Program-made: the position numbers and the translations under genes | Assembly: GCF_030253575.1 (NCBI RefSeq) | Contig: NC_080561.1 | Location: 37,867,564-37,931,563, forward strand | Direction: 5' to 3' | DNA from: Rhododendron vialii | Taxonomy: Eukaryota > Streptophyta > Magnoliopsida > Ericales > Ericaceae | Length of the DNA: 64,000 bases | Shown here: one piece after another, positions 35,356-48,738 of the stretch | How positions within the stretch are numbered: the first letter of the stretch is position 1 | How the letters are laid out: each line of letters opens with the position of its first letter | Notes under the pieces: model-generated | What the model was told of the DNA's origin: nothing | The model's database searches: none | The model's input: the letters and a program-made list of their open reading frames with translations, nothing else

Positions 35356-37138
35356 GCGCAAAAATGTGTTTTAGCCTTAGTGTCTTCGACGATCTTAGAA
35401 GTGGTTTACTTTTGAATAACTTTCCGTAAATCAAAGCATATTATTTTTATGGTTCAATCCCACCATCTTTTAGTACTTTGAATACCCTCTTTATTGATAT
35501 AAAATAGGTTTTGATCCGGTTTAACGTTAGTTTGATTAAAGGCTTTTTCCGAACCAATTTGTTCTTCAACCCGATGTATAAATAAATTTGGAGCCAAACT
35601 AAATTTGTTAGAAATTAATGTAGGCTAGACAAGCTTTCCAACGGTTCCAACCGCATGCAAAACGGAGTTCGGGAGTGTCCGTGGCAAAATCGCAAAGTTT
35701 GGTAGGTTATAAAATTTCAAGAATGCGCCCAGGGCGCGATGCAATGCGCTTGAGGCGCACTTATTTGCGTCTGAGGCGCAATAACACTCAGCAATTTGTC
35801 AAATTTTGCGGGTTAGCTTCGAACACTCCCGAGCTCTGATTTTCGCAAGGTTTGAACCGTTAAAAAGCTTGTTGAGTGTACTTTTTAACCCAAGTAGTTT
35901 GAATTTAAAGTTATTTGTACAGAAAAAGATATGACCAAATTACTCTCAGTGAGTTGAAATGTAAATCATTCTGGTAAAACACTCGCATCTCCTTCATTTT
36001 AAATCGGATAAAGACCTATAACGTATCGATAAAGAGGATTTTTAAAGTTCTAAAAGTCGGTTGATTCCAACCATAAAAATAATGATGTATAGTTTATGAA
36101 AAAGGGGTAGCAATTAGACCGCTACAAAAATTATCTGAGCACTACTATCTCTCCATTACCAACACTGTCACCGTAACACTACTTCTACACCACCATCAAT
36201 TCACCATCTATTCCAGCATCACTTCTACCCCTCTACTACCACCTTTTCCTTTGTTACCACCGTTGGCACCACACCTCTACCTTGGCACCTCCGCCTTCGT
36301 TCAACAACTACGTACGTAGAACCAACACCACCACTACAATGCCACGACTATCACACCTCAACAACCAACTCCACCACCACTACATATCGACCACTACCAT
36401 TATTATTAGCACCACGAAACCACAAAAGTATGAGAGTACAGCATAGCAAGAGTGAATGTTTTAGACATTGAGTGTAAAGTTTAAGAGATATTTTTAAAAT
36501 TTTCCTCCTTTTAAAGTGATAATACTCGCAATGTTCTTTTGGTGGTGGTCATGGTTTTGAAGTGCTGTGGGTGATTGTTTCTGAAATATTCCAAATCCAA
36601 AACAATTTAGAAAATCGTTAATGTTATATATTCCAAAAAACACTCTTCGATATTGGAGATTTTGTTTGCGAAGTGATGGCGATGGATTTGAATATTATGA
36701 ACACTTGAAACTATTTTTGGGCGTCGGTGGTGGTGAAATAACAAAGGTGGTGGAATGCTGGCGAGGTGCTTGTCGTGATAGTGCGTGAAAGAATGGGAGG
36801 AGCTGGCGATGGTGCAACGATGAGGTGATTATGGTCGAGGTAGTGGTGAAAGTATTGGTGGGGTGAAAAGGTTATAAAACGGTGGTGGTTTGGTAGTCCT
36901 TGTGATCAAGTGATTTTTTCGGTGATATGGACAGTGGAATTTGGCTTCATAAATGTATAAGCATTGTCATCGGCGTATGTCTTTGGCAAATTCTGATGAT
37001 TAAACAGATTTTGTGCTTTGATGAAGTCTGGAATGCCTTATGAATTCTCTAAAACTCTATAAGAAATGAACAAATACCATAGAACTGGGAATGCGAGTAC
37101 TGAATGGAATATAGAATGAGGGGAAGGGGCGCAAAAAT
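35356..37138 (+). repeat. array unit 2 (full)
   Basis: Complete unit with the GC core at 35,725. Its successor is cut after gcgcaaaaa by the truncated gypsy element. Confidence 0.85.
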
Positions 37139-39444
37139 ACCAATTGTACGCCAAGCTTAGTAAGTGTGAGTTTTGGTTATCTGAAGTCAAATTTTTGGGT
37201 CATGTGGTTTCGAAGGGTGGCGTGTCTGTAGATCCGGGGAAGATAGAGTCTGTTATGAATTGGCAACAACCGAAGAACGTGTTTGAAATTCGTAGTTTCT
37301 TGGGTTTGGCCGGATACTACCGTCGTTTCGTTCTCGATTTCTCTCGTTTAGCGGCACTGTACCAATGACTAGATTAACCCGTAAGGGGACTCGTTCTGTT
37401 TGGAATGACGCGTGTGAGATGGCCTTTGAAGAATTGAAGAAGCAATTGATGACTGCACCGATTTTGATTGTGCCCGAACGTGGAGTTGGCTACTCTGTAT
37501 ATTGTGATGCATCTAAGGAAGGGTTAGGGTGCGTGTTGATGCAAGCAGGGCGAGTAGTGGCGTATGGATCGCGACATTTGAAAACTCACGAACGAAACTA
37601 CCCTACCCATGATCTAGAACTTGCGGCCGTCGTTTTTGCTTTGAAAAGTTGGCGCCATTATTGTATGGTGAAAAATTTGAAGTCTTTTCCGACCACAAAA
37701 GTTTGAAATATTTGTTTTTTCAAAAGGAACTTAACCTTCGACAACGCCGTCGGATGGAGCACTTGGAGGATTACGATTTCGAATTGCAATACCACCCGGG
37801 GAAAGCGAACGTCGTGGCAAATGCGTTGAGTAGAAAATCGATACACTTAGCGAGTCTAGCTATCCACGAGTGGAAAATGATGAACGATTTGGGCTTTTAT
37901 GCATCGCATTTTGAGGAAGTTCGGGAAGGGGTTACGTTATGCAACTTGACCGTGCAATCAACTTTATCGACTCGAGTAATTGAGGCTCAACAACACGATG
38001 AAGAAGCGGAGGAATTTCGTGATAAATTTCTTAGTGGAAAAGCTCAAGAAGGGTGGATGATACACGCCGATCAAAGTTTACGCTATCAAGGAAAGTTGTT
38101 CGTACCCATTTCGTGTCGGGAAGAAATCTTGCGAGAGTTTCATCATTCTCCGTTAGCCGTTCATCCTGGGGGAACGAAAATGTATCATGACTTGCGTAGG
38201 CAATTTTGGTGGTCCGGAATGAAAAGGGACGTTGTGATTTTCGTATCCAAGTGTCTTACGTGTTAACAAGTGAAAGCCGAACATCAACGACCCGCGGGGG
38301 AGTTACAACCGTTGCCTGTGGCCGAGTGAAAGTGGGAAAACGTGACGATGGATTTCGTTACGGGTTTACCGAGGTCGCCGAGGGGGCATGACACTATTTG
38401 GGTAATCGTGGACCATCTGACAAAAACAACACACTTCATACCTATTCAGGTTACCGATTTCGTGGATGCACTTAGCCGTTTGTATATTCGGGAGATTATT
38501 CGACTTCATGGGATTCCCGTATCTATCGTGTCCGATCGAGATCCAAGATTTACCGCACGTTTTTGGCAAAGCTTGCAAGCCGCTTTGGGCACCAACCTTT
38601 TGTTTAATATTGCGTATCATCCTCAAACCGATGGGCAATCCGAGAGAACGATTCAGATTTTGGAAGACATGCTTGGGCTTGTGTCTTGGATTTTCGGGGT
38701 AGTTAGGAGGATCACTTGCCGTTAGTCGAATTCGCGTACAATAATAGCTATCAATCTAGTATCGAGATGGCACCTTATGAGGCTTTGTATGGGAGACCAT
38801 GTCGATCGCTTGTGTGTTGGACCGAATTAGGTGAGGCTACGTTAGTGGGGCCGGATATGATCAAGGAGGCTTCCGAGAGTATGAAAGCTATTCGCCAATG
38901 CCTTAAGAAAGCACAAGAAAGAATAATTGAACAAGTCAAGGTGATTCGCCAAAGATTGTTGACCGCTCAAAGTAGGCAAAAGAACTATGCTGATCGTCGT
39001 CGTTGCCCATTGTCATTTGAAGAAGGGGACCACGTATTCCTTAAAGTATCGCCTCGTAGGGGTTTGTTGCGTTTTGGAAAGAAAGGGAAGCTTTCACCAC
39101 GTTATATTGGGCCGTTTGACATCATTGAGAAGATTGGGGAGGTCGCGTATCGTTTGGCGTTGCCACCAAAGCTATCGGGTGTACATGACGTGTTCCGCGT
39201 GTCTATGTTAAGGAAATATGAATCGGATCCGTCGCACGTGCTAGAATGGTCCGAACTTGAGTTGGAGGCCGACGTGTCTTATGGAGAGGAACCGATACGT
39301 ATCCTAGATTCGCGCGATCAAGTACTAAGGGGTAAGACGATACCGTTAGTGCGAGTCTTGTGGAGCAATCAGGGTAGAGAAGAGTCGACATGGGAAAGGG
39401 AGGACGTTGTTAGAGAGAAGTATCCGCATCTACTTTCGGAATGA
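37139..39444 (+). pseudogene. gypsy pol remnant (RT end, RNase H, integrase, chromodomain-like end)
   Basis: Conserved signs in order: [16 protein letters not shown] and [11 protein letters not shown] (end of reverse transcriptase), [15 protein letters not shown] and [13 protein letters not shown] (RNase H), [17 protein letters not shown] and MDFVTGLPRS with HPQTDGQSERT (integrase), and VRVLWSNQGREESTWERE (chromodomain-like tail). The reading frame shifts near 37,365, near 37,660 and near 38,690. In-frame stops interrupt the integrase near 38,265 and 38,328. It cannot encode a functional polyprotein. The clade looks like Tekay/Del, but this is by memory of the tail sequence. Confidence 0.9.
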
Positions 39445-39596
39445 ACCAATGTGATTGTTTAAGATTTACGTGTCTTGATAATTGACTTGTTGCATAAGAT
39501 TAATGGCTATGATTGTTGCATGCATATATGATGTATATGTTAGCTAGCCTTGGCTTGGAAAATTTCGAGGATGAAATTCCTTTAAGGAGGGTAGAA

Positions 39597-41255
39597 TGTA
39601 GAGACCCGTATTTATTTTAATTAATTTTAAATGTTTATTAAGAAAGAAGTAAGGAACAATGGTGTTTATGTGATTTGGGGTCAAAGTGAAAGAATTGATT
39701 GTAGAAGAGTACAATGTGTAGTTTACATATATGTGAGTATATATAGGAGGGTGAGAGAGAGCATGGAATCATTTTCCCTCCTTTTTTTCCCTCACTGGCT
39801 CTCTCTCCCTCTCTCTTGCTCTCTCACCAAAACTCCTCAAAACCTTTACAAACTAACCTTCATTCCTCGTTCTACACATGATTTTGGGCTTGCTTTTCGT
39901 CGATTAAAGCTCGGTGTGGAGTACTTCGGTCGAATCAAGGTTTTCGGAAAGCTAGGGCTCATATTTTCGTGGGTTTCGTTCTTTGGCCTCGAGGTAAGGA
40001 TTCTACCTCTCAATATATGTGATAGAAGTGCTTTCTAGCCTTAAATCCTATCCTGTGTTGTTGTTGTTGTTGTTGTTGAAATCGTCGAATTTTGTAGAAA
40101 ATCTGCTCGAACACCCATTTGTATCGATACTGCTCTATTCAGTATCGATACAATAATCTCTGGAACGAACTTAGTTATTGATGTATCGATACTGAATTAA
40201 TCAGTATCGATGCAATCGTCTCTGGAACGTTTTTAAGGCCGGTTGTATAGATACTAAAACTCGCAGTATCTATACTTCAATGCCTTAAGGCCAAGTTTTG
40301 TTCCTTGTTTTGACTCCATTGTCTTGACCCCCGATCGCTTCTAACTTGCTCCAAACATCACCAGATCACTCCATAACATTATCGCTCATATTCGTTGAGT
40401 TCGTTGTGTATCTTTGCAACCCTCGTCCCTTGTTTGGTATAATTGGACGTTGAATTCCATATAGCCTATGATTAAATTGAAATGACACGTTATGTGAGTA
40501 CGAGATTCTTGAACACTTATCGACATAACGAGAACATTTAAGGCCCATCGACGGGTGGGTGCCTGGCAGGGGATTTCGGGATCCCATAATTAGCCCGGCA
40601 GGAGCTAATGCTCATATTGAACACTCAAGGCCCAACCTTCTAGGTGAGCACTTGGCAGGGGACATCGGGGTCCCATAATTAGCCCGGCAGGAGCTTCGGC
40701 TCATGACACTTAACGTGAAGCGATGTTGGACACATGGAAAGTGAAATGATTAAAGATTGAGGTGTATACCAAATTTCATACCGAGTTTGTGCGATTGTTA
40801 AGCCATGGTTATTGCCTATTGTGTGGTCTGCATCCCGTTCTTCCTTGTGATCATCCTTGCATTTCTCTTGCATATAATGTTAGCATAGAATTTCCTATTG
40901 GGCTAGTGTAGCTCAAGCCTATTATCATTTTCAGGTACTAACTCAGGGCAATAGTCCGCAAGATTGAAATGCTTGAAGGAGGAATTATTTTTGAAAGCTG
41001 ACGATTGAGGACTTACTTAGGCATCTTTGTCAATCACTTTTGAAGATGTATTTGTAACTTTATTTGCAGATCTTTTGACTATGGAGTATTGAAATCCTTA
41101 ACTCTTGAATATATAGTATTTGTGTTAGTTTGGGCCTCGGAGCCAAAGATGTAATATTTTGGGAATACTACATTATTTTGGTTATCGTATGGATTATGGC
41201 GAGGTTTTATTTATGGAAATGATTTATTATTATGTTAAAAATCGAGGGTGTGACA
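39597..41255 (+). repeat. 3' LTR of the gypsy element
   Basis: It starts tgtagagacccg directly after the polypurine tract and ends ggtgtgaca, giving the TG...CA boundaries and 1,659 bp. It contains (GTT)n at 40,057-40,078, three ~30-bp hairpins built on gtatcgatac (40,120-40,275), and an ~88-bp direct repeat containing cccataattagcccggca (40,564 and 40,653). Confidence 0.85.
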
Positions 41256-42790
41256 TAAATAAATTTGGAGCCAAACTAAATTTGTTAGATATTAAAGTAG
41301 GCGACACAAGCTTTCTAACGGTTCCAACCGCATGCAAAACGGAGTTCAGAAGTGTCCGTGGCAAAATCGCAAAGTTTGGTGGGTTATGAAATTTCAATAA
41401 TGCGCCTGAGGCGCGATGATTTTCGTCTGAGGCACAATAACACTCAGCAATTTGTCAAATTTTGCGGGTTCGCTTCGGACACTCCCGAGCTCCGATTTTC
41501 TCAAGGTTTGAACCGTTAAAAAGCTTGTTGAGTATTCTTTCTAACCCAAGTAGTTTGAATTTAAAGTTATTTGTACATAAAAAGATATGACCAAATTACT
41601 CTCAGTGAGTTGAAATGTAAATCATTCTGGTAAAACACTCGCATCTCCTTCATTTTAAATCGGATAAAGACCTATAACGTATCGATAAAGAGGATTTTTA
41701 AAGTTCTAAAAGTCGGTTGATTCAAACCATAAAAATAATAATGTATAGTTTATGAAAAAGGGGTAGCAATTAGACCGCTACAAAATTATCTGAGCACTAC
41801 TATCTCTCCACTACCAACACTGTCATCGTAACACTTCTTCTACACCACCATCAATTCACCATCTATTCCAGCATCACTTCTCCCCCTTTACAACCACCTT
41901 TTCCTCTGTTGCCACAGTTGGCACCACACCTCAACCCTGGCATCTCCGCCTTCGTTCAACAACTACGTACGTACAACCCACACCACCACTACAATGCCAC
42001 GACTATCACACCTCAACAAGCAACTCCACCACCACTACTACATCTCAACCACTACCATCATTTTTTGCACCACAAAACCACAAAAGTATGAGAGTACAGC
42101 ATAGCAAGAGTGAATGTTTTAGACATTGAGTGTAAAGTTTAAGAGATATTTTTAAAATTTTCCTCCTTTTAAAGTGATAATACTCGCAATGTTCTTTCGG
42201 TGGTGGTCGTGGTTTTGAAGTGCTGTGGGTGATTGTTTCTAAAATATTCCCAATCAAAAACAATTTAGAAAATCGTTAATGTTATATATTCCAAAAAAAC
42301 ACTCTTCGATGTTGGAGATTTTGTTTGCGGAGTGATGGCGATAGATTTGAATATTATGAACACATGAAAATATTTTGGGGCGTCGATGGTGGTGAAATAA
42401 CAAAGGTGGTGGAATGCTGGTGAGGTGGTTGTCGTGATAGTGCGTGAAATGATGGGAGGAGGTGGCGATGGTGCAACAATGAGGTGATTATGGTCGAGGT
42501 AGTGGTGATAGTATTGGTGGGGTGAAAAGGTTATAAAACGGCGGTGGTTTGGTAGTCGTAGTGGTCAAGTGATTTTTTCGGTGATATGGACAGTGGAATT
42601 TGGCTTCATAAATGTATAAGCATTGTCATCGGCGTATGTCTTGGGCAAATTCCGATGATTAATTAGATTTTTTTGTGCTTTGACAAAGTCTGGAATGCCT
42701 TATGAATTCTCTAAAACTCTATAAGAAATGAACAAATACCATAGAACTGGGAATGCGAGTACTAAATGGAATACAGAATGAGGGGAAGTG
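41256..42790 (+). repeat. array unit 3 (resumes after the gypsy LTR)
   Basis: It resumes in the left arm at taaataaatttggag. The GC core near 41,400 has lost its first palindrome: only tgcgcctgaggcgc-gatga remains. The rest of the unit is complete. Confidence 0.85.
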
Positions 42791-45465
42791 GCGCAAAAAT
42801 GTATTTTAGCCTTAGTGTCTCCGATGATCTTAGAAGTGGTTTACTTTTGAATAACTTTCCGTAAATCAAAGTATGTTATTTTTATGGTTCAATCCCACCA
42901 TCTTATAGTACTTTGAATACCCTCTTTATTAATATAAAATAAGTTTCGATCCGGTTTAACGTTAGTTTGATTCAAGGATTTTTTCGAACCAATTTGTTCT
43001 TCAACCCGTTGAGGGCAAAGTCGTCCTATATTTTGATGTATAAATAAATTTGGAGCCAAACAAAATTTGTTAGATATTAAAGTAGGCGAGACAAGCTTTC
43101 CAACGGTTCCAACCACATACAAAACGGAGTTCGGGAGTGTCCGTGGCAAAATCGCAAAGTTTGGTGGGTTATGAAACTTCAATAATGCGCCCAGGGTGCG
43201 ATGCAATGCGCCTGAGGCGCACTGATTTTCGTCTGAGGCGCAATAACACTCAGCAATTTGTCAAATTTTGCGGGTTCGCTTCGGACACTCCCGAGCTCCA
43301 GTTTTTGCAAGGTTTGAACCGTTAAAAAGCTTGTTGAGTGTAGTTTCTAACCCAAGTAGTTTGAATTTAAAGTTATTTGTACATAAAAAGATATGACCAA
43401 ATTACTCTCAGTGAGTTGAAATGTAAATCATTCTGGTAAAACGCTCACATCTCCTTCATTTTAAATCGGATAAAGACCTTTAACGTATCGATAAAGAGGA
43501 TTTTTAAAGTTCTAAAAGTAGGTTGATTCCAACCATAAAAATAATAATGTATAGTTTATGAAAAAGGGGTAGCAATTAGACCGCCACAAAAATTATCTGA
43601 GCACTACTATCTCTCCACTACCAACACTGTCATCGTAACACTACTTCTACACCACCGTCAATTCACCATCTATTCCAGCATCACTTCTCCCCCTCTACGA
43701 TCACCTTTTCCTTTGTTACCATGATAAGCACCCAATAATGCATATTTCTGGTGCTTAAGTCCTTTAGTATGTTGTGTTTGTACATATATGTTGTTGTTTT
43801 TATCCCATATTGCACGTAAGGTATTTTTGTATGTGTTTCAGGTAAAACGTGCTAATAAGGCGATTTTGGACGCCAAGGGCCGTTCCGGGATGTCGCCGTT
43901 CCGGGATGTCACCAAGAGTTCAAGTGCCCGACGGCGTATGGTCATTGTCACCGGAGCCTAACGGTGTTGCAAGAAGCTTCAGTGGACGGCCGATGGTCAA
44001 TAATGTCACGAAGCATGCCAAGGCTTTGAAAGTAATGCAAATGCATCGAGGATGGCCCTCGAGGATATCCGAGACTCCAAGGCCACTAGGGACACCTCCG
44101 CTAACTCCCGTTGATCATGCAATGAAGCATCGGAAGGCCGTTGGACTACAAGAAGGCTTGGTGAACCAAGCTGTTCAGTTCTGCAGTTTTTGCACAGAAG
44201 TACCAATACCTCATTTTTTAGGTATTGGTACCATCATGCCGGATTGGAAGACAGTTCATTTGGTACCAATACCTCATTTTTTAGGTATTGGTACCAAAGC
44301 CCGTAGTGCAGATTTTTGTTAACTTTTTCAACCTTCCATATATGGAAAGTTCTACTTCTAGTATGTTTTTGGGATATTTTGGGGACCTTTTGGTCCATTT
44401 TGTGGCTGATTTGTAAGGCCTATAAATAGCTTTGCAAGCCATTAATGGCCATAGATAGATAGTTAGTTTAGGCAAAAGTCTTTTTCTTGCTTTCTAGGAT
44501 TTTCATGTTGTGTTCTTAGTTTTTCAAGCTTTCAATCTTCAACAACTCAAGTAAGTTTAAGTGTTTTGATGTTTTCTCATGTGTTAATGTTGTAGCTATT
44601 GTATGGATCTTCTCATAAATCAAGTTTATTTCCATTTTTATCGGTTAATCATGTTTACCTTTCCAAACATATTTTCTAGTCTTTTTGCTATATGTGAATA
44701 GTTGATTAGGCTTGGCATCGGGGTGATTAATGCTTCGCGACTTAGGGTTAATTTTGCTCTTCTCAACTTAAGACTTGAGGTTTGGTTTGTAAATGTGCGT
44801 GGTTCGCCTTTTATGTAACAAAACTTGTCGATGTTAACTTTCGGTGATCATATGCTTGCACATATGGTTCCGTGAGCTATATCTCACCTCGTGTTTGCCA
44901 AAAGAACCAAAGAACTTGCTCGCTTTCCAAACTACGCTTCTTGTTCATGACCTTGATATTTAGTTTGAATGCACGTCTTGGCGTGGTTAATCTCCGGTGA
45001 TTATATGCTTGCTCATATGGTTCCGTGAGCAATGTCACGCCTTGTGTTTAGCTTGTTATTCAAACACTATATTGAGTCTAACCATTTTCATTGCAAAACC
45101 TTCCGGTTGATAACCTATGCCGTGTGATTCAACCGTGTTTTCATTTGAGAAAATTTGATTGGTTTAAGTTACGGGTGTTATGAACTTCTATGCCTTGCCG
45201 CCTTTAATTCTTAGTCCGAACTCATTTTCTAGTCTTTTTCATAAGGGTATTTCTCACCTTTCAAAGGAAAACTAAAAGTTGGCCGCCTAAACGCTGCAAA
45301 CCCTTATATCTAATCCAAACAAGCTATATTCGAACTTCCTGTAGATCGACTCGGACTTCCTCACTATACTATGCAAATCTTTAGTTGTAGTTTGGTTAAT
45401 AAATAATTGAATTTGATGGCCGTTTGGTAAACTTCAACGACTACCGAATGGGCCCAATCAAATTT

Positions 45466-45483
45466 TGGCGCCGTTGCCAGGGA
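45466..45483 (+). other. primer-binding site of the Athila/Tat-type element
   Basis: tggcgccgttgccaggga lies 5 bp after the LTR end. This motif is the usual first-strand primer-binding site in Athila-like plant retrotransposons. The tRNA identity (commonly quoted as tRNA-Asp) is from memory. Confidence 0.7.
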
Positions 45484-45734
45484 ATTCTTAATATAGCTTA
45501 TTTGGAGGTTCGACAAACCATTGTAAATACTCCGTTTATTTTTCCTTTATGTAATTTGAACTCGACTTAGCGGATACCTCTAACCGAGCCACCAATTTGA
45601 CTTGAGGTGTAACGAAGCTAGATTGAGCATCAATTGCCTTTTCTTTTGTTGTGTATATATGTGGCGGTGGCTTAACCCCACGAAACTGTTTTGAGAAAGA
45701 GGTGGCAACATAGCTCCTCTAGCCTGTTTATTTT

Positions 45735-46070
45735 ATGTCTTATCTATCTAATAGATTGGCGGCGGCAAATTGGGAAACATCCCACAAGGCTTTGCGGGAT
45801 TACCTTTGTCTCAATCAAATTTTCACATCCCCTTGCATAGCCACTCATGACGCCAATGTTTTTAAAAGTCGTATGACCATTACCAATTGGTTTGATCTCA
45901 AGAATCAAATTCAAACTTTTGCCGAAAGAGTGAATGAGTCATTTTATGCATGTTGGGGAAGATACAAAGATTTGCTCATTGCGGTCCCGAATCATGGCTT
46001 TGAAAATTTTCAAATTGCTAACTATTTTTATAACAGACTTTCTCAAAAGAGTCATGCTTTCCTTGACTGC
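45735..46070 (+). pseudogene. truncated gag of the Athila/Tat-type element
   Basis: An open frame from 45,735 carries the retrotransposon gag signature (FAERVNESFYACWGRYKDLL, then PNHGFENFQIANYFYNRL), a capsid-domain region. It is cut after ~110 codons by the junction with the array and reads on into repeat sequence. Non-functional. Confidence 0.85.
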
Positions 46071-46936
46071 ACCACACCTAAACCCTAGCACCTCCGCCTT
46101 CGTTCAACAACTACGTACGTAAAACCAACACCACCACTACAATGCCACTACTATCACACCTCAACAAGCAACTCCACCACCACTACTACATCTCAACCAC
46201 TACCATCATTTTTAGCACCACAAAACCACAAAAGTATGAGAGTACAGCATAGCAAGAGTGAATGTTTTAGACATTGAGTGTAAAGTTTAAGAGATATTTT
46301 TAAAATTTTCCTCCTTTTAAAGTGATAATTCTCACAATGTTCTTTTGGTGGTGGTCCTGGTTTTGAAGTGCTATGGGTGATTCTTTCTGAAATACTCTCA
46401 ATCCAAAACAATTTAGAAAATCGTTAATATTATATATTCCAAAAAACACTCTTTGATATTGGAGATTTTGTTTGCGAAGTGATGGTGATAGATTTGAATA
46501 TTATGAACACTTGAAACTATTTTAGGGCGTCGGTGGTGGTGAAATAACAAAGGGGGTGGAATGCTGGCGAGTTGGTTGTCGTGATAGTGCGTGAAATGAT
46601 GGGAGGAGGTGGCGATGGTGCAACGATGAGGTGATTATGGTCGAGGTAGTGGTGATAGTATTGGTGGGGTGAAAAGGTTATAAAACGGTGGTGGTTTGGT
46701 AGCTGGAGTGGTCAAGTGATTTTTTCAGTAATATGGACAGTGGAATTTGGCTTCATAAATGTATAAGCATTGTCATCGGCGTAAGTCTTAGGCAAATTCC
46801 GATGATTAAACAGATTTTGTGTGCTTTGACGAAGTCTGGAATGCCTTATGACTTCTCTAAAACTCTATAAGAAATGAACAAATACCATAGAACTGGGAAT
46901 GCGAGTACTGAATGGAATATAGAATGAGGGGAAGGG

Positions 46937-48738
46937 GCGCAAAAATGTGTTTTAGCCTTAGTGTCTCCGACGATCTTAAGAGTGGTTTAGTTTTGAATAA
47001 CTTTCCGAAAATCAAAGTATGTTATTTTTATGGTTCAATCCCACCATCTTTTAGTACTTTGAATACCCTCTTTATTGATATAAAATAGGTTTCGATCCGG
47101 TTTAACGTTAGTTTGATTAAAGGATTTTTCCGAACCAATTTGTTCTTCAACCCGTTGAGGGCAAAGTCGTCCTATATTTTGATGTATAAATAAATTTGGA
47201 GCCAAACAAAATTCTTTAGATATTAAAGTAGGTGAGACAAGCTTTCCAACGGTTCCAACCGCATGCAAAACGGAGTTTGGGAGTGTCCGTGACAAAATCA
47301 CAAAGTTTGGTGGGTTATGAAATTTCAATAATGCGCCCAGGGCTCGATGCAATACGCCTGAGGCGCACTGATTTTCGTCTGAGGCGCAATAACACTCAGC
47401 AATTTGTAAAATTTTGCGGGTTCGCTTCGGACACTCCCGAGCTCCGATTTTCGCAAGGTTTGAACCATTAAAAAGCTTGTCGAGTGTACTTTCTAACCCA
47501 AGTAGTTTGATTTAAAAGTTACTTGTACATAAAAAGATATGACCAAATTACTCTCAGTGAGTTGAAATGTAAATCGTTCTGGTAAGATGCTCGCATCTCC
47601 TTCATTTTAAATCGGATAAAGACCTATAACGTATCGATAAAGAGGACTTTTAAAGTTCTAAAAGTTGGTTGATTCCAACCATAAAAATAATAATGTATAG
47701 TTTATGAAAAAAGGGTAGCAATTAGATCGCTACAAAAATTATCTGAGCACTACTATCTCTACCAACACTGTCATCGTAACACTACTTCTACACCACCATC
47801 AATTCACCATCTATTCCAGCATCACTTCTCCCCCTCTATGACCACCTTTTCCTCTGTTACCACCGTTGGCACCACACCTCAACCCTGGCACCTCTGCCTT
47901 CGTTCAACAACTATGTACGTACAACCAACACCACCACTACAATGCCACGACTATCACACCTCAACAAGCAACTCCACCACCACTACTACATCTCAACCAC
48001 TACCATCATTTTTGCACCACAAAACCACAAAAGTATGAGAGTACAGCATAGCAAGAGTGAATGTTTTAGACATTGAGTGTAAAGTTTAAGAGATATTTTT
48101 AAAATTTTCCACCTTTTCAAGTGATAATACTCGCAATGTTCTTTTGGTGGTGGTCGTGGTTTTGAAGTGCTGTGGGTGATTGTTTCTAAAATATTCCCAA
48201 TCCAAAACAATTTAGAAAATCGTTAATGTTATATATTCCAAAAAACACTCTTCGATATTGAAGATTTTGTTTGCGAAGTGATGGCGATAGATTTGAATAT
48301 TATGAACCCTTGAAACAATTTTGGGGCATCGGTGGTGGTGAAAGAACAAAGGGGGTTGAATGCGGGCGAGGTGGTTGTCGTGATAGTGTGTGAAATGATG
48401 GGAGGAGGTGGCGATGGTGCAACGATGAGGTGATCGTTATGGTCGAGGTAGTGGTGATAGTATTAGTGGGGTGAAAAGGTTATAAAACGGTGGTGGTTTG
48501 GTAGTCGCAGTGGTCAAATGATTTTTTCGGTGATATGGACAATGGAATTTGGCTTCATAAATGTATAAGCATTGTCATCGGTGTATGTCTTAGGCAAATT
48601 CCGTTGATTAAACCGATTTTGTGTGCTTTGACGAAGTCTGGAATGCCTTATGAATTCTCTAAAACTTTATAAGAAATGAACAAATACCATAGAACTGGGA
48701 ATGCGAGTACTGAATGGAATATAGAATGAGGGGAAGGG
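46937..48738 (+). repeat. array unit 5 (full)
   Basis: Complete unit, 1,802 bp. The GC core at 47,333 is changed to gcgcccagggctc. Confidence 0.85.

Larger units (their letters stand above)
37139..41255 (+). mobile_element. 5'-truncated Ty3/gypsy retrotransposon (chromovirus-like) inside the array
   Basis: Only the end of reverse transcriptase, RNase H, integrase and a chromodomain-like end of pol remain, followed by a polypurine tract (ttaaggagggtaga, 39,582-39,595) and one 3' LTR. The 5' LTR, gag, protease and most of reverse transcriptase are missing. On the left the array stops at gcgcaaaaa, and on the right it resumes at taaataaatttggag. A few hundred bp of array sequence were therefore lost together with the 5' half of the element, so the left break is a deletion and not an integration site. 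Confidence 0.9.
43722..46070 (+). mobile_element. 3'-truncated Ty3/gypsy fragment (Athila/Tat type): LTR, PBS and partial gag
   Basis: The LTR runs from tgataagcaccc (43,722) to gcccaatca (45,460), 1,739 bp. It is followed by a primer-binding site (tggcgccgttgccaggga, 45,466-45,483) of the type used by Athila-like elements, a leader, and the beginning of gag. The element stops abruptly in gag at 46,070. The LTR contains two ~34-bp hairpins based on ggtaccaatacct. No second LTR or target duplication is visible, as expected after 3' truncation. Confidence 0.85.
42791..46936 (+). repeat. array unit 4, split by an Athila/Tat-type insertion
   Basis: The GC core at 43,187 has one change (gcgcccagggtgc). 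The CCA-rich part is interrupted after ttgttacca (43,721) and resumes at accacaccta (46,071). Only about eight bases of unit sequence are missing. Confidence 0.85.
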
